Shown here piece after piece: positions 24,044 through 36,100 of a stretch of DNA of 64,000 nt. A program made the translations under genes and the position numbers. The first letter of the stretch is position 1; the number at the start of each line of letters is the position of its first letter. Under the pieces are notes generated by a model. That model ran no database searches, had not been told where the DNA came from, and worked only from the letters and a program-made list of their open reading frames with translations. The DNA is from Hermodice carunculata (Eukaryota > Annelida > Polychaeta > Eunicida > Amphinomidae): the NCBI GenBank assembly GCA_964020975.1, contig OZ026624.1:27376556-27440555 (forward strand), read 5' to 3'.

Positions 24044-24504
24044 TGACCACCATGCATGGTTAAGTCAGTCAGTCAGTACAGGGTGGCAGAACTTTGCACA
24101 AAGAGGATCGTCCAAAAATTTGCAATAAATTGATTGTCCCACTGGCCCGGCAATCCAGAATACAGCAAAAAGGTCACAAGTACTTATCTATTCCATAAGA
24201 ACAAGCTGCATAGCTATCCCAAAGCAAAAACACCAGAACTAGCTAAATTATCTGGCATTGTTGGTGACAAGTTGATTCTGTCAATGGCCTTGACCTTTCC
24301 CCCATTCAATTTCATTCAATTAGCTGTTTTGCCTATCTTATTCACCAGTCGAAGGTCCGTATCACACCAACTGTCCTGGGCTGTGCACTTTATCCTACAC
24401 ATATGTTCCCCAGGTTTCAAAGCAGGCATATAGTTTGAGTGAATATGCGTGATATTTAAGCTCAAAGCGGCCAGACCGCATCATACACATGCACGGGTTT
24501 AAAA

Positions 24505-25273
24505 AAAAAAAAAAGTAGCAAAGTTGACACATCAAGATAATATGTAAATGTCACAGACAATACAAAAGTTCAATCCAATTGACCTTTTCGCAGTCAAAAC
24601 ATTGTACGTGAGTGTACACCCGGGTAGCAGTAAGACTAAATGTACTTTCTTACTGATGCCGGAAAGCCGACAAGGAACCATGTTTCGATGCTAACAAGCA
24701 AGGGAAAATTGGCTGGACAGGTGTAGACAGAGTGTGTGGATATAGAACAAATGCATCAGATATGCAACAAAACAAAACATCAGACTTTAGACGTGTTACA
24801 GAGCTGATAATAAAACTAAGGGCACAGAATTTTCTATTGGAAACTTCACGAGGGGTAATAACAAGGGGGGGGGCTGTATCTCACTTGGAGAGAGGTGAAT
24901 TAAAATCAAGTATACTGTCAAAATCCTCCTTGTTGTAATCTGCAGGACAGTACCTGACTGATCAGGCTGATCTGTGCCCAGGGATAACGTTCCCAAACAA
25001 AGAGTCCACTGTCTTTTAACCAGCAGGATTGTATCTTGTTCTGTTTTCTCAGGCCCCTGGCTAAGTACATTATGTGGGCCTGCTTTCTTGTCAGGTCCTC
25101 AGAGATAAAAATGTCCCTGTTTTTGTTTCTCGCGGCATAGAGTTTTTGTCTTACCCAGTAAGATACAAACTTTAAGATGATAGCTCTGGGTGTTCTCTGC
25201 GAGTGTCAGGTTTTCCCACTCGATGGGATAGGCAGATGTCATTTTGATTTACCTGAACACCAATGGACTTAAT
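24505..25273 (-). mobile_element. LINE C-type ORF1 fragment (second copy)
   Basis: This segment duplicates 22632-23400 at high identity and in the same orientation, with small indels. It ends inside ORF1 at the ACTTAA junction, where sequence becomes unrelated. It is either a separate, heavily truncated LINE of this family or a duplication of the neighbour. Confidence 0.85.
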
Positions 25274-25289
25274 GGATAATCCGTCCCGA

Positions 25290-25938
25290 ACCTCACCCTC
25301 TGTCTTCTGCTAACGAGAAAATTTCATATCCAAGTAAGCGCCTTGCCTCTGATACCAGCCTGTTTTCATTTGTACAACAATCTCTTGGTAGGTACCATGT
25401 CAAAAGCCTTGTTGAAGTCAAGATACATTATGTCCGTTTCATCTTTGGAGTCAAAGTTTCAGTCCAATTGTTGAGGCATTCTAAAAGTTGTGTGACACAT
25501 GAGCAATTTTTTTTGAAAACCATGTTGGTGGCAGCTGAAAGTGTTGTTGGCTGTGGTGAGGACGATGATTTTGTCGAGGATAATACTTTCAAGCAATTTG
25601 GCGATTTGGCTGGTCAAGGGTACAGGACGATAGTTGCTGGGAAGTGTTCTGTCACCTTTCATTTGAAGAGGGGTCACATATGCGTCCTTCCAGTCCCGTG
25701 GCATGACACCAGTCTGGAAGGATTTGTTGAACAATTTACGAAGTGGTAGACTGAAACTCAGGCAATTTTTCAGAACATGAACATTAATATCATCAGGACC
25801 CCTGGATTTATGTAATTTTAGTCTCTGTATATTGGATTTTACCCTAGATGGAGTGATCTCTATATCTTCGCTATGATTTATCGAAGATTTTTGTGTGATG
25901 GAATAACTTTTCCTGACTTCTTTTAATACAATATACAT
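25290..25938 (-). mobile_element. LINE D: reverse transcriptase fragment of a different LINE
   Basis: Minus-strand open frame 25938-25459 has the RT N-terminal motifs: LKLHKSRGPDDINVHVLKNC, MPRDWKDAYVTPLQMKGDRT and NYRPVPLTSQIAKLLESIIL. It continues in a shifted frame to a motif A-like YLDFNKAFDMVPTKRL at about 25.42-25.37 kb. The spacing and residues differ from LINEs B, C and E, so it is a separate family. EN, the YxDD box and the 3' end are missing. Confidence 0.85.
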
Positions 25939-26060
25939 TGTGAATAGTCAAGGATACGTATGATCAGGAGAGATTGTAAGACCAGTAACTTTTACCTGAA
26001 CTGAGGGTGGAGCCTTTAGTTGGTGCTACTGGTACTCCATTTGACAGGTGATCAGCAAGA

Positions 26061-27400
26061 ATGCCGACAAAGAACAAAGAAATCTTGCCGGTCAAAATGA
26101 CCGCACTGGAGACTTTGTTTTAGTTTGATATGAAGGATATACAGGACTCTCTAGAAGCCTTCGAAATGGATACCCTAGGGAAACTTCACAAAGCCATCTG
26201 CGAAAAGGTGAGCGAAACTTTCCCTCGTTATAAAGATTCGCGCTTCATTCAGTGTATGGTCAAACATAAAGCAATACCGGACATTCTTCATATGGGGTTT
26301 AGCCTAGCAAACAACCAAGCTATAAAGCAAAGGGGAAAAAAATGTTTGTTACGCTAATGGTAATGACAGGCCGCAAAATACGGAGAATGAAAGTGCTAGT
26401 GCTGAAGCCTTTAAGTGTGTGAGCGACTTGTTATCCATTGTGACTTCCTGGCAAGATAGAATAAAGGAATTAGAGGAAGTCAAGGCCAGGGTTGCGAAAG
26501 TGGAGGGTCAAGTTTCAAAGTTAACAGATCAACCCGCTACTTTGTCAGCATCGCATTTGTACCTCAAAATGACAGTTCAAAGTCTGAGGAGTCTGATAAT
26601 AGTGATCGTGACAGTGAGACTGAACTTACTAACTTACTTATGGATAATTTCTCACTGCCCAAGCAGACCAGAAAAAAAGCTAGAAAAATGTAAGAGGCGC
26701 AGTGAGCCCAAACAGGCACTCAAGCACCACAACCTGCGTGATCATGAGGATGATGCTGAGTCTGTTTTTCAGCATGTTTCTCAGCGTGTAAGTGATAAAA
26801 AATGTGAAAGGCAGAACTCAGATGACGCCTCACAGTGTGATAATAGTTCTAAAGGCAGTGTTGCAGGCATTTGTGAGTGTAAACCCCAAACCTATGAAAG
26901 CCACAAATAAGTGTCAGATTTACATTGGCAATGTCTGCAATTCAAATTAAGTAGCAGATATTGAAGAACACTTAAAAAGACTAGGCATGTCAGTGGCCTG
27001 CGTACAAGATCTTACTCGTTACTCGTTGTCAACCTTCAAGTCCTTCAGAGCATGTGTCCAAGAGGATTCTACCGACGTTATCTTTGATGCCAGAAATTTG
27101 CCCAAAGGTATAACTGTCAGACTTTTTCAGTCCAAGCAGCAGAAGCAAAACATGAGGGGGTTGGGGGGTCGAGCACCTCCCCCTCTCCTGTAAGAAAGCC
27201 TCCAGGTGGAATGCGTATATCGCCTGCAAAGGCACCGCCATATGTTTGGCGGGATTAGGAGGACTCACGGAGAAGACATGTCCCCCATCATGAAATACTT
27301 GCCTGGTACCACTGACGCTCAGGATCCAGAAGGAGTGTCCTATTCGACTACAAACACTCAAGACATGCACAGCCATCATATATTAAATAGTAAAAGCTGT
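26061..27400 (+). pseudogene. LINE E ORF1 (gag-like, RRM-like domain)
   Basis: Starts MPTKNKEILPVKM at 26061. The N-terminal part is helical (KDIQDSLEAFEMDTLGKLHK), a coiled-coil-like stretch follows (IKELEEVKARVAKVEGQVSK, about 26460), then an acidic/polar region, then CQIYIGNV (about 26918) and VADIEEHLKRLGMSVACVQD to FDARNLPKGITVRLF. This resembles the RRM-like domain of ORF1 proteins in several invertebrate LINEs. Frame changes and stops split it into at least four open pieces. Confidence 0.7.
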
Positions 27401-29045
27401 AATTGCCATGGGTTTTAGCAGTCGTACTGCCATGTGACCGAACTTTTACAGGACTGCCAAATTTTGTGCTTGCAGGAAGCTTGGCTTAGGCTGGGTGATC
27501 TGGAATCGACGCGACATATGCTTTCCAATGACGTTGCTCAATAATATATCGGTTTTTCTTAAATCAGGAATGGATGATGAATAGAGAGTGACTATTCCAG
27601 ATGCCCATATGGCGGAGTTGCCATCTTGGCGAAAAACGTAAATGGTTTTACTTTTAATGAAATACAATTTAACAGTGATCGTGTCATTGCTATTGCGATG
27701 CACGATGCTTAAGGTAAAATAGTACAGGTAATTGTGTATTGCTATATGCCTTATTTTGACGGCTCCAAGTATGGACGAGCTGGTATTTACCAGAATAATA
27801 TTGATATTTTACAAAGCGTCATCGATGAATATGCAGCCATATGTTCTGCACAATAGCCTCGTTCCAAAACCCTTCATCGCTTATGGTATAAGAAAAAAAA
27901 GGTTTTAATGCATTCAATCGTATAGTGTTTAATTTTTTTGTCGATAATAATTATGTCTTGGCTGAATTAAATCCAATGTGTTCACCTGGATTGATCATGT
28001 GGCTATTCCTTTTCATGATTGTACTAATATCTTGGACTGTAAAATAGTCTCTTCAGACGTTAACAATACCAGTGATCATTTGCCAGTTTCTTTAAAAGTG
28101 AAATTGATGAAGCAGAAACCAAACGGAGGTACGAATTAACCAGATGTATGAAGTTTCGCGCACCCTTTCCCCTAATTGGAAATCAAATGAGTTAAATGTA
28201 AAATATAAAGACTTACTTGAGCACAAATCTGGGATCGCCTTTTTATCTGAGGACAAAGGCTTAAGAGAAAACGAGATAATTTGCAATGTAAACAACCAGA
28301 TAGCTATGATCAGTGAGGCTTTACGTACCTTTGCAAACGAAGCAGGTGTAGTGTGTAATACAAGGTATAAACCCAAAGCTTTGTGGACTCCTAACTTGTC
28401 CTACTTTCGAGACAAGATACGTTTCTGGTGGGGTGCTTGGAAAAGGTGCTACTCGCCCTAATGCTGGCGCGCTGTATGATTGCTGGAAACACGCTAAAAA
28501 GATGTTTCGCCGTGCGTTGAGACGAAGTGTACAAAAATGTATTGACCATAGTCACGGTAAGCTTAACAACATGTACATGAAACTGAATATGCCTTCTTTT
28601 TGGAGTGTACTTAACAGATCCACAAGTAAAAATGTTTTATCCTCTCTTACTTTGAATTAATTTAGTGATTAGTATAAATCAACTATGGTTCATAAAGGGG
28701 ATGCACCTTTTAACACTGAACAAAAGAAAATTAGTGAGTTTGTGCAAGAGAAATTGCATAGGAACAAATGTTCTTCTGGTTTTGAAATAACTGGCGACAT
28801 GGTTAAGAATATGATTAGATCTTTGGATTGTAATAGTGCTCGTGGGTGCGATGGGGTCACAACAGAACACCTAAGGTATGGTAACTATCACATCTTACGT
28901 ACTCATCTTGCTCATCTTTATACGAGTATGCTGAATAGAAAGGTTGTTCCAGATGTGCTTCAGATTGGAGTTATAGTGCCTATTTTGAAAAAGCCGTTTC
29001 TAGACCCAAACGTGGTCATAACTGCGGGCCAATTACTTTAAGTTC
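27400..29045 (+). pseudogene. LINE E ORF2 (EN remnants, linker, RT start)
   Basis: EN fragments include LLQDCQILCLQEAWL (about 27450-27490). The linker (28141-28660) has FRDKIRFWWGAWKRC, then ALYDCWKHAKKMFRRALRRS. RT opens at 28790 with GDMVKNMIRSLDCNSARGCD and reads VVPDVLQIGVIVPILKK to 29005. Catalytic RT motifs are not present because the sequence diverges after 29045. Confidence 0.8.
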
Positions 29046-29344
29046 CATAGATGCAAAACCTATAGAGATGTGTTTTATACCTGGGATTTTGTTTGTGATG
29101 TTCAATTTGGTACCAAAGTAAACAGAAGATACACGTGCAGTGGTCCGCTGAAACTTGTCATAATTTTTCATCGATTTTCTCATGTAAATTTTCATTTTTT
29201 TTTCAAACAATATTTGGTGACCACATACTACAGGTGTTTATCTTTCAGATAGAGAACAAAAGTCATTTTGGGATTTTTTTTTCTTTTTCCCTTTTTTTTT
29301 GGGGGGGGGGGGCACAGCCGTCATAGACCAAACCATCCTGGCAC

Positions 29345-29700
29345 CTTAAGAATTATGCATCTCGGACCCTAAATAGATGTGCATCTTATAGCTAGACATT
29401 AGGTTTTGGGGTGTAAAGTAATAGGCCTACATCTCGCGCCTCTCCGTGCCGCACCCTTACAGCCCTCTCCATTGTTTCTTGAAATTTCGCGTATGGTTGA
29501 TTCCGTGCAAATGCAACCTTTGATGAATTAGAAATATTGTAAATTTTAAATTCGCTCAATTAAATGCTATAAGCTGAGTTGGATTACAATCTAATTTTGT
29601 ATATTTTAATTCCGAGCGTTAAGGAGCACCGCGAATTTAAACCGAGTGCCAAAAATTTATAGAAATGCAGTATAGTGTCTTTTCTTAGATACTTTTGTGT
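29345..29700. repeat. Dispersed repeat R1, copy 1
   Basis: Matches 37105-37430 in the same orientation, with shared words TCTCGCGCCTC, CATTGTTTCTTGAAA / CCTTGTTTCTTGAAA, ATGGTTGATTCCGTG and ATTTTAATTCCG. The recurring GCGAA/TTAATTCCG words are like those of small non-autonomous repeats, but no clear terminal repeats were found. Confidence 0.75.
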
Positions 29701-29769
29701 CGATTGCTCTGGAGTAGGACAAGATAAACTCCATCACATGACCACTTGGAATTGTCACATTTGATTGAA

Positions 29770-29901
29770 AGTGTCACGGCCAGAATAAAGTAGTTTCAAT
29801 TTAGCCACATAACCTACTTCACGTCATCGCATTACATGCCGAATTCAATATACTACATGGACATGTAAATGTACATGGACATGTAAATGTACATGTACAT
29901 G

Positions 29902-29953
<52 letters not shown>

Positions 29954-30071
29954 TATATGTGTATATGTGTATATGGGGTGGGTGCATGTGGGTATTTGTT
30001 CTCATATAATGGAATTGTGTGTATTATAATCAGCTATTAAAATATGCTCAGAAATATATTTTCCAGGTGAT

Positions 30072-30123
<52 letters not shown>

Positions 30124-31481
30124 CAATGTTGAATCTGCCTAACTTCCGGCTAAGGCACACCCAACCATGTACCAAAATAGATTATACACGTAGATTGTAG
30201 CCGTGAACAAAACACAAAGACATGACCTGTTATTGCATATATACATATATTCATCTGACACTTACGAATAAATTAACAGTTTATGTTCAGGCAGCACAGC
30301 GTCTAGATAGGGTCATCCGTTTTTATTAGTGTATGGCCACCACTTGGGATGCTATCAGTCACTCTGGGCTGCAACTTAGAATCGAAGTGAGGTAATAGGA
30401 AAGGGAAAATATATCTAAACTTTAGCCTGATTAAGTAAACTTAAAAGATATATGCACATCTATCTTACCAAAATGAATTAAAAAATTTCCGTCCATACGT
30501 GTACCAGCTACCAAATTAAAGACACACCTAATTTAGGGATTTACTGTGAAACCAAATACCAATCGGGCAGTAACGTATCTATATACAACGATATAATTTT
30601 TTTATAATTTATGCGTCCATAACGCTCACACAGATATTAAATCTTTTGGTCGTTAATCGACCCACCATGGAGCTTTCCTACAACATAGAACTTATGATAA
30701 TTTCGTCACTTGTAGACCTATTCAAAAGTACAATCAACATGGAACACCACTGGCTACCATACTTGCAGAAAATGAATTTGGACCTCCCTGTGCACAGGAA
30801 CTTCAAATTTAACGTGCATGCATCAACACGTTTGACCGCCACTCCAGTAAAACTGGCAAAAAATGTCATTCTGGTCCTGTATTTATTCAAGACAAGGTGC
30901 TTGCTTTCCCCAGCCTCAACACTTTTTACTTAGTGACTCGACCTTACTTAACTAATCAGATCCAGATGTTCACCTGATCCACTTATAAAATGCTTGCCTC
31001 AAAGCAGACCCAAGCTGCGTATTTTTTCTACCCCACTGGGGTCTGTATTTCAGGCAAATGCAATGCATGTGCAGGTGCAAAAGCATGTACATTAACTCTA
31101 TTAACACTCTGACGTCCTGTTTAAGCTAAAGGTTACATTGAAGCACGATAATATATTATAGTCAAATCTTATTACGTATACACTAAACTCAGTTAATACA
31201 TTTGTAACCATCACCTTTCATATATATGTAATAAATTATATACATATATAACCATATGTAACTATAACTATATAAGTTTATATATATATATATACATATA
31301 CATATTTATTCTCGAATTCTTCTCAGAACTTGTCGTAACTCAATGGAAACGTGCCTCCCGGTTCACCAAAAAAAATGATAATTGAATTGCGTGGAAACTA
31401 CTTATTGCGGATTTAATGCACCATAAAACCATAACTATAATCAGCTATTAAAATATGCTCAGAAATATATTTTACCAGGTG

Positions 31482-31488
<7 letters not shown>
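29770..31488. repeat. Composite duplicated region (R2-R3-R4 ... R5-R3)
   Basis: R2 (29770-30020), R3 (30026-30076), a TA tract, R4 (30118-30390), R5 (31310-31436) and a second R3 (31436-31488) occur here. R2, R3, R4 and R5 occur in the same order at 46770-53570 inside intron 3 of the GAIN gene. There, R3 is split by LINE G. The two R3 copies here are nearly identical over 50 bp and each leads into a TA microsatellite. Confidence 0.75.
29905..30118. repeat. (TA)n tracts around R3
   Basis: Two TA tracts (29905-29951 and 30073-30118) flank the R3 copy; between them is a GTATATG-rich stretch and the word GGGGTGGGTGCATG, also found at 46.9 kb. Confidence 0.9.

Positions 31489-31552
<64 letters not shown>
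31480..31552. repeat. (TA)n microsatellite
   Basis: A pure TA tract of about 70 bp that directly continues from the second R3 copy. Confidence 0.95.
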
Positions 31553-31556
<4 letters not shown>

Positions 31557-31830
31557 TTCCGTACCAGTGAATACTGGAAGCTCTCTTAATTTCTATGCTT
31601 CGTACCACACATGATTTTAGAACATTTTTAATTGATGTAAGCAGAGCTGAGGAAAATTATATCCTACAGCACTTTACCGGAACCTCCTCTGAAAGCTGCA
31701 CTACAACAACTCCTCCCGGCTCAAATCGCCGGAAAGGGACAAAATAAAAAACGTGGGGTGCCGTAATCGTTCTGCTCAGATTTACCGTCAATATGAACAT
31801 GTTTTACAATTGGTACGTCAGTAAGAACTC

Positions 31831-31834
<4 letters not shown>

Positions 31835-31902
<68 letters not shown>

Positions 31903-31909
31903 GTGTGTG

Positions 31910-31959
<50 letters not shown>
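31835..31959. repeat. Interrupted (TA)n / (TG)n microsatellite
   Basis: A TA tract with GTATAT and GTGTGTGT interruptions, about 125 bp. Confidence 0.95.
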
Positions 31960-31962
<3 letters not shown>

Positions 31963-33030
31963 TCTATACAGGCAAATATGTATCTATACAGAATCGCAAA
32001 TTTCAAAATACCGGCCATGTTTTGAGCTTTGGCTGTGTAACAATTTGTTATAACGTAACCACATCGAGGGAAAATCGTTCTATTGTGTACTAGTAACATT
32101 AAAAACTTAAATATCGATGTGAATATTTGCTATGCTAGCGTGTATTTAATAGTCACGCCCCCCTGTTAAAAGCACAGATAAAACTCCACTGACCTTAAAT
32201 ACTAGTAGTCCCAATGACAGAGCCCGAACAGACTAAAAAATAGGAAATTACTGGCAATTAATCAGAGTCCATGAGGAAAATTGCACTCAACTTTGCGGCG
32301 TCACTTATATTTTACATACCCGAACCTGTAAAATCCAAAGTTAAACGAGCATGACCTTGGGGAGTTGAAGTTTTGGCAGGTATGCTTCCCCAAAATTCTC
32401 TGAACGGAACACAAATGATAACTTTACCAAATTTACTTACATCATTATTCTAATTTGTGATGAACATGCTCCACATGTTAATATCAAAGTCTGTTCTACG
32501 GAACTTCCCTTGTCACTGCTGACTTAAGGTCCGTATCGTCAGAAAGGACCGCGATTATTTTAGATCTAAAGCCCACACACCAAATTTACCAAAACGTTAC
32601 ACTGTCAATGCCTTTAACGATGCACGCATGTATCAATCCGGATATGTCATGGTTATCGTTAAAACATTCCACGAATAAGTTAACCCTTTCTTGTTAAAAG
32701 TAACAGCCATCAATGTCGTCTGTGCGGTTTTGGTATAACATATCCACATACTGACACATAATGTCAACCATAGAGTACCCTTTTTGTCACTCACATTATC
32801 ATATTTTCTGACAAATCACAAATTTGTGCTGAAATGACAAGGAAGTTTGAATTAAAAACGTGGGCATTACATTTGAATTTGATATCCTGTCATATGCGTT
32901 CACAGAGGCGTTCACTTGCATGATCTAATGTAGCCAATAAAAAGAATTTGACAGTCTAGGGGTAGTTTGTCGTGTTGTAGCTATCCCTGTGACATGATAG
33001 AAATTTAAACGCAACAGAAACGCAATCGAC
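31960..33030. other. 5' flank of the GAIN/GPS gene
   Basis: Apparently unique sequence upstream of the start codon. No confident TATA box or other core promoter element could be picked out. The promoter and any 5' UTR exon would be expected here or further upstream. Confidence 0.4.
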
Positions 33031-33127
33031 ATGGCGGGGACTGCTGCCGACAACACATACTTTTCTTTTTTCGTTTTTATTTATATTTCATTTTGTGCCA
33101 GTACTGCGGCATTGGCCTCATCGGAAG
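33031..33127 (+). CDS. Exon 1: start codon and signal peptide
   Basis: The ATG has a favourable context (GACATGG). Residues 1-32 are a short polar start, then a hydrophobic core (YFSFFVFIYISFCAS) and an Ala/Ser-rich end, a typical secretory signal. The exon ends GAAG/GTGAGT in phase 1. Confidence 0.8.
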
Positions 33128-36100
33128 GTGAGTCCGTTATTTCAGTCAGATGGAAAATGTAGGAACAGCATGTTTATTATAAACGTATATGACAGTTGGA
33201 TGATGATAACCGACTTTTGATTGTCTCAAATATAGTTTTCAATTCTTGCCAATATTTCATCCTTGCTTTACTCATTTAGTAATTTGTTTGTTTATTCACC
33301 AAGATATATGAAGCTTACTATTTTAGCGAACAAAACATAAGTTTGCACTGTTGCCTTTGCTTTTCTGTTTGTTGCATGCAATATCATTTTCAATCGTACA
33401 AAGAAAGGAAAATATGATATGAAGTTGCCAAGATATGAAAGATGTTTTGCCAGAGGAAAATTCTCTCCCATTGTAGGCTAACCTTTCAACCCATGAGCAA
33501 CTTATATTGTATGAGGGTATAGCCTACCAAAGAAAACCCAAGACCTATAACTATATCTGAACGGTTACAGGACTTACTTATGACCTAGCCAGGCGGTTTC
33601 CAAATTTCGGCAAAATTCACATGGGGAGAAGGGAGAAGATCCATGCCACGTATTTAAGTTTTGAATGATACGGGAAAAAGGGGACAAATCGTTTGCCCCT
33701 TTGCACTGCACCCAAATAGGTGTGGAAAGGTACACATTTTATTGGATACTCATTTTAAAATCCCTTTGTTCAAAAGAGTACCTTAGTTTAATTTATCACA
33801 ATGAAAATCCACGGTGTTCTGACAAATTAATTATTGAAGGTCATGTTACCTGAATCTATGTCTAAGCATAGTGTGTTGGGATAGACCTGCAGTGGCGTGA
33901 CGATATCATCCCTTTGGCAAATTACGGTTGATAACTACCAAGTTTCAGCTCACTTCGTGGAGATATCTGAGCGATAAGATATGTCACATTGGCAGTAGGG
34001 GTGCAAGTAATTTAAGATAATTTCAGTCAAAATTTTTCATATTTATGTCGTAGTGGAAACATGTGCATGGAGTCTTCTAAATTGTCGTCAAACACTGGTA
34101 GGTAAAAATTGAACATAAAAACAAATTTCCATGTTTGTGATGACTTTAACAAGCTGATATGATGATCCTATTATCATTTCATCGGATATCCGATTTTGTA
34201 TTACTCTAATCTCTGAATTTCATGTTTGTGCAAGCGGATAGGAACGGGCATGAAAAATATGTTGTCTTATCTTTACTGTGAATGAAATCAAGTATATACT
34301 CCATATATAAAAACTGAAAACATATTTCAACCTTTTTGTCTTTAATTTTGTTGTTTTTATTTGGAGACTATGTTGTTTTGCTCAAAATACTAGACGGTTA
34401 ATTTTTATTAGCCGTTGCTGTGCGAACGACGCAAAATTCAGATAGTCCCCTTTCTGTGACACACCTTTTTTCGCTCTTATGTCTTAGAAGCTTTGGATCC
34501 TTTATTTTAGACAGTCGTGAAGGTTATTATTTTGTCAAAAAACGGGTCAGGAACGCGTCCTTTTTACGTGTAAAGAGTCACGTGTCAGTGAATCTATTCC
34601 GAATGATTTGAATAACATTCCCGGGATCTCGTGCTGATAGTTTGTGTAATTTTCCTGTGTACACAACAACCTTATCGTTCTATGATATTTCAATAAACGT
34701 ACCGGATAGCTTGTTTAAATAAGCTTTCAGAAAATATGCAGTTAAGAGTAACAATTTTGTCTCAAAAGTATTGAAAATAAAACTGAGCGAGGCGTGCATA
34801 CTGCGCCCATTGGACCCTCAAGGAAATTTGTTGACCCCAGGACAAGTTTGTCCTAGAAGGTTTCATCTAATCATTCTCCTTCTCATTAGATTCATCTAGT
34901 ATTTCGCATTTCTATACACGAAGAATATATTTGTGAAGCAGACGACATTGGACACTGAGGACCTTTTTGTCTGTATTTGTAAGAAAGGTTAAGTATACAA
35001 TCTATACATATGAAATACATGTTACCCAAAAGCAAATAAAAAAAAGGGGGGGGGGGCAGCAACAACAACAAACCCCCAAAACGAACCAAAGCAAAACAAA
35101 AATCACACTTACCAAGTAAACGAAAAAAAAAATATTAATACAACGATGAGATATGGCTTAAAGTTATGTTTTTGTCTTATATAATCATTTACAAATGCTT
35201 TATCTCTTTATTTCTTTCAGGAAACTACACGTACACATTTGGAAATGGTGCCTCCAGCAGATCTCTCATTTCTATACCTGGGTTTAAGTATTGCCTCTTC
35301 ATACCAGAACCAAACAGACTAATACCTACTGCAGGCATCATTCAAAGTTGGGAATTTTATGCAGGCGAACAAGATATTGTTTATTTGCAAATCTGGCGAA
35401 AAGACGATCGAAAGTATAAGCTCATCGGTCACAGTTCAAAAGATGTCCGTACATTCGGCGTTCACAGACTTGAGGGAAAAAACATACCAGTAGAAAAAGG
35501 AGACGTTTTAGGTTTCTTTGTCAGCCATACAAATGTGATCCCGTATGACGTCAGCCGCTGCGAACATAGCCTAAGTATCTACGTGCAACTAACAAGCAAA
35601 CACAAAGTAACGCTGGGTGCCACGTATCTCTTCTCTGAAGTAAGAGGTCGAAGTCCTTGTTGGAGCTTCTCTTTTAATGTCCAGATCAAAGGTAGGAACA
35701 TGAAGGCGAGCATACTCATTTTGATATCATTTGCACGATTGGACAATGTTGTTTCTAACACAAGTTGTAGCATTTACAGTATAGTTCTGCTGTCATTAAT
35801 TTACAGTTATTCAATATACGTTTTTTTTGTTTAACCTTGAAATAAAAGTGACGCCCTACGATGTCATATTGACTTATATTTAAATCAGCTTTTTAAGGAG
35901 CAGAGTTGCGTTATTATAATGTACTATTTACAATTATATTAGACAAGGATCACGCATCAGAAGTTGTTTTCTTTTCGTGAGAAAAATCACTTGACATTTT
36001 CCCTACCAACAACAATCCATCATCTCTGTCTTAAACAGCCCTTCCATAAGGAAGGTGGAAGGCCTGATCAGACTCATCGGTGTGAGCAAATATCAGGGAA

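Larger units (their letters stand above)
17040..24060 (-). mobile_element. LINE C: long non-LTR retrotransposon (ORF1, spacer, EN-RT ORF2)
   Basis: On the minus strand: ORF1 (24043 to about 23050), a long spacer (about 22.6-20.65 kb), ORF2 EN (20640-19465) and RT plus C-terminal zinc motif (19068 to about 17250), then the 3' UTR. The terminal 3' sequence (TGTGCGTC, then TAATCCAGAGAAAATGAATA, then CGTTTAAAATATAAT) is shared in pattern with LINEs F and G, so C, F and G are one family with the same 3' terminus. The family is Jockey/CR1-like by its EN and RT motifs; the exact clade is not determined. Unlike F and G (about 5.3-5.5 kb), C is about 7 kb, partly because its spacer contains a diverged tandem duplication. 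Several frame changes and a degraded YxDD box mark it as dead. Confidence 0.85.
26061..29045 (+). mobile_element. LINE E: non-LTR retrotransposon lacking its 3' half
   Basis: A gag-like ORF1 (26061 to about 27400), EN remains (27.40-28.08 kb), a linker rich in Arg/Trp and the beginning of RT (28.69-29.04 kb) follow in order. The 3' half of RT and the 3' UTR are absent, which is unusual because LINE copies normally lose the 5' end; a later deletion or a rearrangement at 29.05 kb is implied. Many stops and frame changes are present. Confidence 0.83.

Noticed and set aside
31670-31746. Thr/Pro-rich open stretch after an acceptor-like CTACAG, resembling a second linker exon
   Set aside because: Upstream of the gene start, no donor in frame before a stop, and no neighbouring exons.
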